A DNA stretch of 64,000 bases from Synechococcales cyanobacterium CNB (GTDB lineage: Bacteria > Planctomycetota > Phycisphaerae > Phycisphaerales > UBA1924), in contig SZOZ01000009.1 of NCBI GenBank assembly GCA_030263455.1, positions 62,001-126,000 of the forward strand, read 5' to 3'. Below the pieces are notes generated by a model. That model searched no databases. It was not told where the DNA came from and was given only the letters and a program-made list of their open reading frames with translations. Each line of letters opens with the position of its first letter. Position 1 is the first letter of the stretch. Below, piece after piece: positions 1 to 8,182 of this stretch. A program made the translations under genes and the position numbers.

Positions 1-493
1 TGTGCAGCCCCTCGGCCTGGTAGACGACGGGCATGCCCATGATCTGGCCGTGGCAGGAGAAGCAGGAAACACCCGCCTTCACATGGGCGTCGTGCGGGAA
101 GTTGCGCACGTAGTCGGGGAGCTTGTGGATGCGTCGCCACTCGATGGAGCGGTCTTCCGCATAGGCCTCGCGGACGAATCCGACGCGGTGGATGTCCCAG
201 TTGCGGAGTCGCTCCTCGGCGTGGCAACCGATGCATGTCGCCACGTTGGGGATGTTCGCCTCTGGGGACTTCTCGACCTTGGTATGGCAGTAGCGACAGT
301 CGATGCCGAACTGGCCGGCGTGCAACTGGTGGTTGAAGCCCGTCCCGGGCTGCGTGGGCATGTAGCCGACACGGGTGTAGTCGGGCGTGGCCCAGTACCA
401 GGTTCCCCAGACGACGCCGATCAGCCCGAAGAACGCCGCGCCGGCGCCGAGCGTCGGCAGGGCGTTCATCCATTTCGGGAAGAGTGCCGACAC
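1..493 (-). CDS. actA: Alternative complex III cytochrome c subunit ActA (3' end off window)
   Basis: This is the N-terminal 164 codons of a multiheme cytochrome; the gene runs off the left edge. The product starts MSALFPKW, has one membrane segment (about residues 10-28), then a periplasmic part with heme c motifs CRYCH, CIGCH and CFSCH in the visible portion. The order of an FPKW start, a membrane anchor, a GFNHQLHAG block, CRYCH and a later FPHDAHV segment matches the pentaheme ActA subunit of alternative complex III, the quinol:cytochrome c/HiPIP oxidoreductase that replaces bc1 in many Planctomycetes and Bacteroidetes. Start chosen: GTG at 493, preceded by an AGGAGC ribosome site about 8 nt upstream. 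The divergent neighbour ctaA (heme A synthase) fits a respiratory locus. Another multiheme cytochrome with the same fold is the only real alternative. Confidence 0.85.
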   Translation of the reverse strand, partial: MSALFPKWMNALPTLGAGAAFFGLIGVVWGTWYWATPDYTRVGYMPTQPGTGFNHQLHAGQFGIDCRYCHTKVEKSPEANIPNVATCIGCHAEERLRNWDIHRVGFVREAYAEDRSIEWRRIHKLPDYVRNFPHDAHVKAGVSCFSCHGQIMGMPVVYQAEGLH

Positions 494-641
494 CTTGAAC
501 GCTCCTCTTGGTCGACCCGCGCGGGGCCGACGGGCGGGCGGGAACTGTCGGGGACTCGGACCCCGGAAAAGCCGGACGCGGGAGGTCCGGACCTGGCACG
601 GTGGCCGTCCGGTTTTCCATGCGCCGTTGCTGTGAGGCAGA

Positions 642-671
642 AATGTCCGCAGGTTGCGTGTAGTCTGTCAA
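642..671 (-). promoter_or_regulatory. Candidate actA promoter (-35 TTGACA)
   Basis: On the minus strand a perfect TTGACA lies at 666-671. A weak -10 (GACATT, 642-647) follows 18 nt downstream. It points at actA and sits in the 259-bp gap between the divergent actA and ctaA genes. The -10 is poor, so this is only a candidate. No convincing promoter for ctaA was seen in the gap. Confidence 0.3.
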
Positions 672-752
672 GTCCGGGCGACCGGTTGCGTAGTAAATGA
701 GACGCGATCGCAACAACATCGATACCGTACACAACACTTACAAAGGACGCCG

Positions 753-2162
753 ATGGCTGCCGAGTCCTCCGCTGCTCTCCCGAAATCGGATCGGATTACC
801 GCCCCGCTCGCGCTCGGGTTCGGGACGGCGGTGGCGATGTGGTGCGCGTGGTTCCTGACGCACCTCCCGGGGCTGAACATGCCGCCGATCGCGGTGGCGA
901 TCGTGCTGCTGCTGGCATGGCTGGGCGCAGCGGCAGGGCTGTCGAGCGCGTGGGGGGCAAGCGCGATGACGGGTGCGGCAGGCGGCGTTGTAACCGCATT
1001 TGTGAATCTACTGGCGCTGGGATCGCTGCTCGTCGAGCAGGCGGACCCCGCGACCTACACGGGGGGGCAGCCGGCGGTGAGACCGAATGCCGCGCTTGCG
1101 GCGGCCGGGTTCGTCGCACTCGGCGCGGTCGTCGGCACGATCGGTGGTGCGATCGGCTCCGCGACGCGTGGGCCTCGGCCCGTGCTGCGCGAGGGCGAGT
1201 CGTGGCTTGGGCGACTGGCGCTGGTGGCCGCGGTCGCGGTCGTGCCGCTGATCCTGATCGGCGGGACGGTGACGAGCACGGAGAGCGGGCTGGCGGTCAC
1301 GGGGTGGCCCGACACTTTCGGCGCGAACATGTTCCTGTATCCGATCTCGCTGATGTCGGAACCGCGGGTGTATTTCGAGCACACGCACCGGCTGTTCGGC
1401 GCGATGGTCGGGCTGTGCTTCCTGACGCTGACGGTGATGGCCGGCCTGTCGCCGGCAGGGAGGCCGGTCCGATTCTGGGTGGCGCTGACGTTCGCGGTCG
1501 TGTGCCTGCAGGGCGTGCTGGGCGGCCTGCGCGTGACGGAAGGGAGCGCGAAACTCGGCATCGTGCACGGCGTGCTTGGGCAGGCAGTGCTCGCGCTGGC
1601 GGTGTGTGTCGCGGCGTGGCTCGCACCGCTCTCTCGCACCGCCGAGATCGCACCGGACCCGGCCGACCGCAGGCGCAAGGCGCTGGCAACGGGCACGCTG
1701 CACGCGTTGCTCATGCAACTGCTGCTCGGCGCTGCGTTCCGGCACCTGCGCCGCGAGGACTCGCCGGGCGCGATGCACGCCCTCTGGACGCACATCGGAT
1801 TCTCGCTTGTGGTGGTCGGGCTGGCGTTCGCGGCCGGGTTCGTGCTCCGGAGCAGGTCCGGGGCGGACGCGGTGTCGCGGTTGGTTCGCAGGCTCGGGAC
1901 TGGGCTGGTGGTGGTCGTGGGGGTGCAGTTCGCGCTGGGGTGGGTGGCGTTCTGGGCGGTGCTTTCGACGCCGCGGCGGGGGCCTGTGCCGACGAGCGAG
2001 CAGTTGCCTCACGCCGAGGCGGTGCCGCTGGCGGAAGCGCTTGCGGGGACGCTTCACCAGGCGAACGGGGCGTTGCTGCTCGCTCTGGCCGCGCTGGCGG
2101 TGGTCTGGACGCGCCTGGCGTGGCGTGCGGGGCGTGGAAATGCCGCCCAGAAAGCCGGATAA
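753..2162 (+). CDS. ctaA: Heme A synthase, COX15/CtaA family
   Basis: A 469-residue polytopic membrane protein. Heme A synthase hydroxylates the C8 methyl of heme O to make heme A for aa3-type oxidases. Family marks visible: TESGLAVTGWP (about residue 182), EHTHRLFGA with the paired histidines (about 208), GVLGGLRVT then IVHGVLGQ, and in the second half FRHL, LWTHIGF and LHQANGALLL. These give the two four-helix halves with His ligands expected for CtaA. About 150 N-terminal residues with extra hydrophobic segments precede the first conserved block, which makes it longer than Bacillus CtaA. Start: ATG 753 has AAGGA about 8 nt upstream. The neighbouring actA supports a respiratory role. Confidence 0.9.
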   Translation: MAAESSAALPKSDRITAPLALGFGTAVAMWCAWFLTHLPGLNMPPIAVAIVLLLAWLGAAAGLSSAWGASAMTGAAGGVVTAFVNLLALGSLLVEQADPATYTGGQPAVRPNAALAAAGFVALGAVVGTIGGAIGSATRGPRPVLREGESWLGRLALVAAVAVVPLILIGGTVTSTESGLAVTGWPDTFGANMFLYPISLMSEPRVYFEHTHRLFGAMVGLCFLTLTVMAGLSPAGRPVRFWVALTFAVVCLQGVLGGLRVTEGSAKLGIVHGVLGQAVLALAVCVAAWLAPLSRTAEIAPDPADRRRKALATGTLHALLMQLLLGAAFRHLRREDSPGAMHALWTHIGFSLVVVGLAFAAGFVLRSRSGADAVSRLVRRLGTGLVVVVGVQFALGWVAFWAVLSTPRRGPVPTSEQLPHAEAVPLAEALAGTLHQANGALLLALAALAVVWTRLAWRAGRGNAAQKAG

Positions 2163-2303
2163 ACCCGAAGACGAATGTTCCATCACCGGTCGCCCGACCT
2201 CATACTGGAGGAAGGGTGCAATCCGGTCGGCGTGGCGGCGTTGACCGGACGGGCGCGGGCATCCCCTCGGGCGGGGGTGCGGATCGAACTTTCGGAGGCA
2301 TCG

Positions 2304-3812
2304 ATGCAGCAGGCCTCGACTCGAAGCCCGACCAGCCAGATTCGCCCCGAGGCGTTCGGCTATGACCAGGCCCGGCACCTGCTGTGGCGGGCGGGGTTCG
2401 GTGGGACCCCGGAGCAGGTGCAGACGCTGGTGTCGTGGGGGCCGACGAGAGCGGTGGACTACCTGCTGGACGCGGAGAAGGTCGCGTTCCGAGAGGTGCG
2501 TGCGGACGAGTTCAACTCTTCGATCATGCGCCCGCCGACGGCGGAGGAGCAGGCGACGATCCGCCGCGCTCGGCAGACGCAGGACGAGAACGCGCTGGCG
2601 CAGTTGCGGCTCGAGCAGCAGCGGCGACAGCGGGACGACCGTCGGCAGATCCGCGAAGTGCAGCGGTGGTGGCTGGCGCGGATGATCGAGACGCCACGGC
2701 CCCTCGAGGAGAAGATGACGCTCTTCTGGCACGGGCACTTCGCCACGTCGTACCGGACGATCGAAGACTCGTACCACATGTTCCAGCAGAATCAGATGTT
2801 CCGGTCGCACGCGCTGGGGAACTACGGCGACCTGATGTTCCGCATCATCCGCGACCCGGCGATGCTGGCGTACCTGGACAACAACGACTCGCGCCGCGAC
2901 CGGCCCAACGAGAACCTCGCGCGGGAACTGATGGAGCTGTTCAGCCTCGGGGTGGGGAACTACACGGAGCGGGACATCAAGGAGGGGGCGCGCGCCCTGA
3001 CCGGCTACACCTTCCGCGACGACGAGTTCTTCTTCGACCAGGGGAACCACGACACGGGCGCGAAGGACATCCTCGGCGTACGAGGGAACCTCGACGGCGA
3101 CGGGTTCGTGCGGGCGATCCTGGCCCGGCCGGCGTGCTCACGGTTCATGTGCCGCAAGTTGTACGCGTTCTTCGCCGCCGAACTGCCGGAGAACGACCGC
3201 GACCTCTCGCGGGACTCATCGGCGGCGCTGCGCGAGATGGCGTCGGAGATGCTGCGCTCGCGGTACGCGGTGAAGCCCGTGCTGCGGCGGCTCTTCCTGA
3301 GCGAGCACTTCTACTCACCCGAGGTGATGGGGCAGCACATCAAGAGTCCGACGGAGCTCGTGGTCGGCGCGGTGCGTTCGCTGCTCACGCCGGCGCGCGA
3401 CCTGTCCATCCTGCTCGACGCGATGGACCTGATGGGGCAGAGCCTGCTCTTCCCGCCGAGCGTGGCGGGGTGGGCCGGCGGGCGGGCGTGGATCAACACC
3501 TCGACGCTGTTCGTGCGCCAGAACATCCTCGCGTACCTGCTGACGGGCAAGCGGCCGCAGGGGTACGACCCGCTGGCGGACGAGCAGAAGTACGACCCCG
3601 CCCCGCTGCTGAGCGGGCTGGACGAGTCGGCACGGACGGACCCGTCGCGGGTGATCGACTACCTGCTGCGGTTCACGATCGGCGGCTCGCCGGCGCACGC
3701 CCGGGCGACGCTCGAGCAGTTCGTCGCATCGCACGGCGGCAGGGTGAGCAACGACATGATCACCGGGCTGCTGCTGATCATCACGGCGATGCCGGAATAC
3801 CAGTTGACGTGA
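2304..3812 (+). CDS. DUF1800 family protein
   Basis: 502 residues. It begins after a short leader with RHLLWRAGFGGTPEQV, the usual start of the DUF1800 domain. Further family-like blocks are MTLFWHGHFATS (about residue 140), NENLARELMELFSLGVG (about 205), YTERDIKEGARALTGY, and a C-terminal FPPSVAGWAGG segment. Function is not established; in many bacteria DUF1800 genes sit beside a DUF1501 gene, as here, and the two are thought to work together in a secreted or envelope process. ATG 2304 was chosen over upstream in-frame starts because GGAGG lies 5 nt before it and conservation begins shortly after. No classical signal peptide is visible. The next gene, DUF1501, lies 174 nt downstream. Confidence 0.88.
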   Translation: MQQASTRSPTSQIRPEAFGYDQARHLLWRAGFGGTPEQVQTLVSWGPTRAVDYLLDAEKVAFREVRADEFNSSIMRPPTAEEQATIRRARQTQDENALAQLRLEQQRRQRDDRRQIREVQRWWLARMIETPRPLEEKMTLFWHGHFATSYRTIEDSYHMFQQNQMFRSHALGNYGDLMFRIIRDPAMLAYLDNNDSRRDRPNENLARELMELFSLGVGNYTERDIKEGARALTGYTFRDDEFFFDQGNHDTGAKDILGVRGNLDGDGFVRAILARPACSRFMCRKLYAFFAAELPENDRDLSRDSSAALREMASEMLRSRYAVKPVLRRLFLSEHFYSPEVMGQHIKSPTELVVGAVRSLLTPARDLSILLDAMDLMGQSLLFPPSVAGWAGGRAWINTSTLFVRQNILAYLLTGKRPQGYDPLADEQKYDPAPLLSGLDESARTDPSRVIDYLLRFTIGGSPAHARATLEQFVASHGGRVSNDMITGLLLIITAMPEYQLT

Positions 3813-3975
3813 GCAAATGGCCAAATGAGCAAATGGCCAAAGGGCCAAATTCGGAATGGAGTATGTTGCACACTGGGGATGACGTGTCGGCCGATGGAAG
3901 TTGAACCACACCGAATGCCGTGCCCTTGACGCAGTTCTGATCTGGCCATTTGGCGATTTGGCCATTTGGCGATTT
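3811..3975. repeat. Inverted pair of 8-bp-unit tandem repeats
   Basis: Right after the DUF1800 stop come five 8-mers in a row (3811-3850): GAGCAAAT, GGCCAAAT, GAGCAAAT, GGCCAAAG, GGCCAAAT. At 3944-3975 there are four 8-mers of nearly the complementary unit: GGCCATTT, GGCGATTT, GGCCATTT, GGCGATTT. The two blocks are in opposite orientation about 93 bp apart, so the transcript could fold into a long stem. The right block ends 11 nt before the DUF1501 start codon. The A/T-rich units stand out in this GC-rich DNA. Confidence 0.85.
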
Positions 3976-3986
3976 GGGAGACTCCC

Positions 3987-5309
3987 ATGCCGCTCTCTGA
4001 TCCTGCCGCGTTCACTCGTCGTCAGTTCCTGCATTCCGGGCTGGTGATGGCGTCGGCCGCGGCGACGCTGCCGGCGTTCCTCCAGCGCTCCGCATTCGGC
4101 CTGCCGATGCCTGCGCTCGGGATGTCGTCCATCCCCGGCGTGCCGGAGGACCACATCCTCGTGGTGCTGCAACTCTCGGGCGGCAACGACGGGCTGAACA
4201 CGGTCGTGCCGTTCGGCGAGGACGAGTACTTTCGGCGGAGGCAGGGCATCGCCGTCACGCAGCAGCAGGCACTGCGGCTCGATGCGCGCGCAGGCGGCAT
4301 CGGGCTGCACCCCGCGCTCGCGCCGCTGAAGGAGATGTACGACGAGGGGCTGGCCGCGATCGTGCAGGGCGTCGGCTACCCGAACCCCAACCGCTCGCAC
4401 TTCAAGAGCATGGACATCTGGCACACGGCCGACACCTCGGGCACCGGCGACGGGTGGATCGGGCGGTACTACGACTCGCAGTGCTGCGGCTTCGGCAAGG
4501 GCGAGTCCGGCACGGCGGAACAGACGCAGACAAACCCGCAGCCGGGCATCGCCATCGGGCGCACCGCGCCGCTGGCCATGCAGGGGCGGCGGCTGCAGCC
4601 GGTCGCGTTCGAGACGCCCAACCTGTTCCGCTGGACGGGGCAGGACGTGCACGAGTCGCTGCAGGAGCCGTACCGCGCGATCACGACGGCGGGCGTGCCC
4701 GAGGGCGCGGACGCGAACTCGCAGGCGTCGTTCCTCATGCGCACCGCGCTGGATGCGCAGGTGTCGAGCGACCTGATCCGGCGGGCGGTGGCGCAGCGGC
4801 CGCTGGTGCAGTACCCGGGGTCGGGGCTGGCGCGGAACCTGGCGATGATCGCGAGCATGATCCGCGCGGGGCTGAAGACGCGCGTGTACTACTGCGATCT
4901 CGGCGGCTTCGACACGCACGCCGGGCAGGGGGGGGCGAACGGCCAGCACGCGAACCTGCTGCGGACGTTCGCCGAGGCGGTGCGGGCGTTCTACGCGGAC
5001 CTCAAGGCGCAGGAGAACGACAAGCGCGTGATGACGATGGTGTTCTCGGAGTTCGGGCGCCGGGTGGGGCAGAACGCCTCCGGCGGCACGGACCACGGCA
5101 CGGCCGCGCCGATGTTCGTGCTGGGGCCGATGGTGCGCGCGGGGCTGCACGGCGAGCACCCCTCCATGCGCGACCTCGACGACGGCGACCTGAAGTTCCG
5201 CATCGACTTCCGGCAGGTCTACGCGACCGTGCTGGAACGGTGGATGGGCGCGCCGTCGAAGGAGATTCTGGAAGGGAACTACCGGACACTGCAACTCGTG
5301 CGCACCTGA
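3987..5309 (+). CDS. DUF1501 family protein, Tat-exported
   Basis: 440 residues. The N-terminus carries a twin-arginine signal (TRRQFLHSGLVMASAAATLP), so export folded across the inner membrane is likely. Family blocks: HILVVLQLSGGNDGLNTVVP (about residue 55), GVGYPNPNRSHFKSMDIWH (about 130), FDTHAGQ (about 310), MTMVFSEFGRRVGQNASGGTDHGTA split across about 350-375, and VLGPMVRAGLHG. DUF1501 proteins resemble sulfatase/alkaline-phosphatase-like secreted proteins; no activity is proven. It follows DUF1800 as in many genomes. Start ATG 3987 has GGGAG 6 nt upstream; an in-frame ATG at 3966 lies inside the repeat and was rejected. The 3' end overlaps the convergent MauE-like gene by 31 bp. Confidence 0.9.
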   Translation: MPLSDPAAFTRRQFLHSGLVMASAAATLPAFLQRSAFGLPMPALGMSSIPGVPEDHILVVLQLSGGNDGLNTVVPFGEDEYFRRRQGIAVTQQQALRLDARAGGIGLHPALAPLKEMYDEGLAAIVQGVGYPNPNRSHFKSMDIWHTADTSGTGDGWIGRYYDSQCCGFGKGESGTAEQTQTNPQPGIAIGRTAPLAMQGRRLQPVAFETPNLFRWTGQDVHESLQEPYRAITTAGVPEGADANSQASFLMRTALDAQVSSDLIRRAVAQRPLVQYPGSGLARNLAMIASMIRAGLKTRVYYCDLGGFDTHAGQGGANGQHANLLRTFAEAVRAFYADLKAQENDKRVMTMVFSEFGRRVGQNASGGTDHGTAAPMFVLGPMVRAGLHGEHPSMRDLDDGDLKFRIDFRQVYATVLERWMGAPSKEILEGNYRTLQLVRT

Positions 5310-5767
5310 CCCGGCTCTCCACGTGTATTCCAGCCCGCAAGGCCCGCCAGCATCAGAACGATCGCGAACCCTGCGTTGCGGATCGCGCCTTGCAGAACAG
5401 TCCCGGATGACTCTCCCCCGAGACATCCGCAAGGGAGTTCGGCATCGCCGAAAATCGCCTCGCACGATAGAAACGCCGCAAACCCCAGAAGAACTCCGAC
5501 ACCGACCGATGACGCGAGCGCCGCCAAGCGGATCCAGACAAGCGAAACCGCGAGCAAGGCGCCGATCAAGCATTCGATGATTGGGATCCAGAACGAAACG
5601 GGTCGGATCATGACCTCGGGAATGAGCGCAAACCCGCGGAGTGACGAGTAAAAGGCGGAGGCGTCCGTCAGCTTCCGAACACCGGATGCGATGAACACAT
5701 ACGCGAACCCTGCGGCCACGACCGACCAAGCCGCTCGGCCGAAAACGCGCGCGAACCGATTCATCAT
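5279..5767 (-). CDS. MauE/DoxX-type membrane protein
   Basis: 162 residues, about four membrane segments. Features: SGVRKLTDASAFYSSL after the first helix, a PIIECLIGALL helix, and a CGCLGG motif near residue 122. This layout matches the MauE/DoxX redox-associated family, where a Cys-containing loop between helices 3 and 4 is typical and a role in disulfide or electron transfer to exported proteins is proposed. Start: two adjacent ATGs (5767, 5764), immediately after the stop of the upstream gene (3-nt gap), so it is probably translationally coupled. The C-terminus overlaps the end of DUF1501 on the other strand. It lies in a lower-GC stretch together with the next two genes. Confidence 0.75.
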   Translation of the reverse strand: MMNRFARVFGRAAWSVVAAGFAYVFIASGVRKLTDASAFYSSLRGFALIPEVMIRPVSFWIPIIECLIGALLAVSLVWIRLAALASSVGVGVLLGFAAFLSCEAIFGDAELPCGCLGGESSGTVLQGAIRNAGFAIVLMLAGLAGWNTRGEPGQVRTSCSVR

Positions 5768-5771
5768 GGCG

Positions 5772-6857
5772 TCACTTTGCGCCGAACCGCTTGAACACCC
5801 ATAACCCGGCACCAACCGCGAGAAGACCCACGCCGACGCTTCCCAGCACAGCCGACCAGCGGATCGGCGCGCTGCGTCCGCGAGCGGCGGTGGGCAGTCG
5901 GCCGAGCACGGCACCCGAGGCATCAAGGATCGCTCCCGTGGAACCTTCGATCCGGACAGCATCACCGAGCGATAGCCGCAGCTGCTCATCGGGAATGTCG
6001 TCCAGAACGACGGCGGAAACGAGACGGGCCGGCGAGCGCTCATCCGTGTTCGGTTCGGGACTTATCTTCAGACCGAGGCGGGCGATCGCGTCCGGAGCGA
6101 CAGTGTGCCGCCATGAGACGGGCACGGCGGCACCCATCGAATCCACGAACTCGTAGGCAAGGTACGTCGTCGTCGATGTCTGTCTGCCCTGCCTGTCGAG
6201 CGACGACCACTCGCTTAGAATCCAACCCAAGTCGCCATGAGTTATCACAAATCCGTAATCATGGCCGCGCTGACTCGCAACCCCCAGAACGCGCCAGGGC
6301 TCGACCGATGTCCACTTGATTCCGATATCACCGTCAAGAACTGCCAGCGCGAACAAGACGGGCAGGTTCGACGCGAGACGTAACGCTTCGGTTCGCAGTT
6401 CCTGTGGCGCACTTCCGAGCACGAACTCCTCTCTCCCGCCCACTCGGGAGAGAGGCAGGAGCGAGACCGCCCGTCCTCCCGGCTCGATCGCCCTACCAAA
6501 ACGGGATGGCAAGCGCCGCGCAGTGAGTGCTGCTCCCGTCGTGTTCTTTGCTTCCGCGGCAACCATGTCGCCGGTTTGCAGGAACGCATCGGGCCAGCGG
6601 AACCTCGTCGTCTCCCGGAGCCATCGCACCTCGATCAGTCCGCCGTTCTGGTCGAAGGTACCGATCGGTCTCTCCCAGACAATCTCTGCCGAACGGACGC
6701 GCGCGTACTGTGATGCCCACTTCATGAGCACCGCATCCGCCGAAGAATGGGACGCCTGCCCCCTCGCCAAAGGGAGGAAGAGGAAGCAGAGCATCCAACA
6801 CGCAACCAGAACGAGTCGTTGCGGCATCGACAATGCACCACCACTCATGGTCGCCAT
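5772..6857 (-). CDS. Secreted/anchored protein of unknown function
   Basis: 361 residues, not recognised. It has a hydrophobic N-terminal segment around RLVLVACWMLCFLFLPLARG, likely a signal peptide, then a soluble domain starting KWASQYARVRSAEIVWERP that resembles in style periplasmic lipoprotein-carrier or outer-membrane-factor-like domains, and a C-terminal transmembrane helix (about residues 335-355) ending in KRFGAK. It probably sits in the membrane with its bulk outside. It is located between a Cys-rich secreted protein and a MauE-like protein, all on the minus strand with 25-nt and 3-nt spacing, which suggests one operon. The start is uncertain: ATG 6857, 6848 or 6827 are all possible and none has a strong ribosome site. 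Confidence 0.6.
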   Translation of the reverse strand: MATMSGGALSMPQRLVLVACWMLCFLFLPLARGQASHSSADAVLMKWASQYARVRSAEIVWERPIGTFDQNGGLIEVRWLRETTRFRWPDAFLQTGDMVAAEAKNTTGAALTARRLPSRFGRAIEPGGRAVSLLPLSRVGGREEFVLGSAPQELRTEALRLASNLPVLFALAVLDGDIGIKWTSVEPWRVLGVASQRGHDYGFVITHGDLGWILSEWSSLDRQGRQTSTTTYLAYEFVDSMGAAVPVSWRHTVAPDAIARLGLKISPEPNTDERSPARLVSAVVLDDIPDEQLRLSLGDAVRIEGSTGAILDASGAVLGRLPTAARGRSAPIRWSAVLGSVGVGLLAVGAGLWVFKRFGAK

Positions 6858-6882
6858 CCGGACTATCCAACACCCACGTAGT

Positions 6883-7293
6883 TCACTGTCCGCCGCCACC
6901 ACCCCCACTGCCGACACACGGCACAGGATTCGGGTAGGCCACGAGCTGAGCCTGGAGGACATAGTGATCGTACACATCGCCTCCGACGCACGTCTGAAGA
7001 TCTGGATCCCACGAGCCTCCCGTAAAGACGACGCAGGAGCCCTGGTACGGCACCTGATCGCCGCATTCCTTGTACGCCTGGAACGGCGGCGAGAAACCCG
7101 CACAGGACTCCCCCAAGTCGCAGAGCGCATAGTAATCGCAGGACTGGTTCTCGCTCAAGGTTTCGATCACCGGTATGATGGACTTGTTGCAGTTGCTCCC
7201 GACCGCGACCCCGCCGGCGACTGCAAGGACCGCGAGGATCCAGCAGCAGCAACGAGCACCACTTGGCCTGCCCATGAAGAGCCTCTTTTCCAT
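6883..7293 (-). CDS. Small Cys-rich exported protein
   Basis: 136 residues, unrecognised. The N-terminus (MEKRLFMGRPSGARCCCWIL... then a hydrophobic stretch to GGVAVGSNC) looks like a signal peptide. The mature part is short and rich in cysteine (pairs at SNCNK, QSCDYYALCDLGESC, KECGDQ, GSCVVF, QTCVGG, VPCVG), suggesting several disulfides. It ends in a glycine run. Because a MauE-like redox membrane protein is two genes downstream, disulfide formation of this protein could be what the cluster serves; that is inference. An 11-C homopolymer (7311-7321) lies just upstream and no clear ribosome site is seen, so the start (ATG 7293, or ATG 7275 in frame) is not certain. Confidence 0.55.
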   Translation of the reverse strand: MEKRLFMGRPSGARCCCWILAVLAVAGGVAVGSNCNKSIIPVIETLSENQSCDYYALCDLGESCAGFSPPFQAYKECGDQVPYQGSCVVFTGGSWDPDLQTCVGGDVYDHYVLQAQLVAYPNPVPCVGSGGGGGGQ

Positions 7294-7414
7294 GTTCGCA
7301 CTCTACCGCGCCCCCCCCCCCAGGCGTGTCAAGGGAGAAGTTGAATCCATGGACCGTAGGCCCTCGATTCAATGTATCCCCTGTTCTAGCATGGGATTGC
7401 GCGATTCGTCCTCG

Positions 7415-8167
7415 ATGCGCAAAGCCGGTTTTTCACTCCTCGAACTGCTCGTGTGCCTCGGGGTTGTCGCCATCCTGCTTTCGCTTGTTCTCCCCGCTCT
7501 CGACAAAGCGCGTCTCTCGGCGACCGAGATCGCCTGCCGCGCTCACATTTCAAGCGTCGGACAGCACCTCTCGATGTATGCACTCGACTTCCGCGACACT
7601 CCGATCGTCATCGTACCCGACTCTCCCGAGGTGACGCAAGACCCCTCCCGCTGGGTCGAGTATTCGGTCCAGATGGCCGACGCGCTGCAATCAAAGGCAT
7701 GGCAGGAGGTGACCGGGCTCGAACTCCCCTTTTCCGATGTTTTGTACTGCCCCGCGAACCAGTTCCCGCCGGAATCCCGCTCGATCGACTATTGGCTGAG
7801 CGAATCGTGGTACGCCGATGTGCGATACCTCGATCCCTCCCTGCCTGAGCCTGATTGGCGTAACAGACTCGGCGCGCGCGTTCAGCGCATCTCATCCGTT
7901 CATTTTCCCTCGCTCAAGGCCGGGGCAAGGGAGATCTTTGTCTGGCACGGTTGGGGCGGTTCGGCACACTCCGCCAGCGGTTTCATCGACTATACCGACC
8001 TCGCTCTCTACACCTCTCCGAGGCCCGGCGCCGTGTGGTTCGTCGATGGACACGTTCGCCTTATGCATGCGCGCGACGCCACGCCGGTCGTGTATCGCTA
8101 CCCCAACTGGCCCTACATCCCTTTCGGGACAACCCCGTGGGGCGTGCACGGGCGCGATCGCGACTGA
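7415..8167 (+). CDS. Type II/IV prepilin-like protein with VDGHV C-terminus
   Basis: 250 residues. It starts MRKAGFSLLELLVCLGVVAI: short basic leader, cleavage expected after the Gly, Phe at +1 and Glu at +5, then the hydrophobic helix of pseudopilins. The body (SATEIACRAHISSVGQHLSMYALDF) and the end (GAVWFVDGHVRLMHA) match the planctomycete family of prepilin-like proteins that end in a [F/V]xDGH block; the family's usual upstream His is not obvious here. Role: probably a minor pseudopilin processed by a prepilin peptidase and assembled in the envelope. Start ATG 7415 gives a normal short leader; ATG 7391 is in frame and also possible. Neither has a clear ribosome site. Confidence 0.8.
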   Translation: MRKAGFSLLELLVCLGVVAILLSLVLPALDKARLSATEIACRAHISSVGQHLSMYALDFRDTPIVIVPDSPEVTQDPSRWVEYSVQMADALQSKAWQEVTGLELPFSDVLYCPANQFPPESRSIDYWLSESWYADVRYLDPSLPEPDWRNRLGARVQRISSVHFPSLKAGAREIFVWHGWGGSAHSASGFIDYTDLALYTSPRPGAVWFVDGHVRLMHARDATPVVYRYPNWPYIPFGTTPWGVHGRDRD

Positions 8168-8182
8168 GGCACGGAGCGAGCC

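Noticed and set aside
2175-2303. Longer start for the DUF1800 gene
   Set aside because: The added 43 residues show no family pattern; GGAGG sits before the ATG at 2304.
1008-3050. A 680-codon minus-strand frame across ctaA and DUF1800
   Set aside because: The plus strand carries two clear families here; the antisense translation is Arg/Pro/His-rich low-complexity sequence.
7311-7321. Run of eleven C as a possible phase-variation tract
   Set aside because: It lies 17 nt upstream of the Cys-rich gene start, not in a coding frame, and there is no second evidence of variation; it is also a likely sequencing-error spot.
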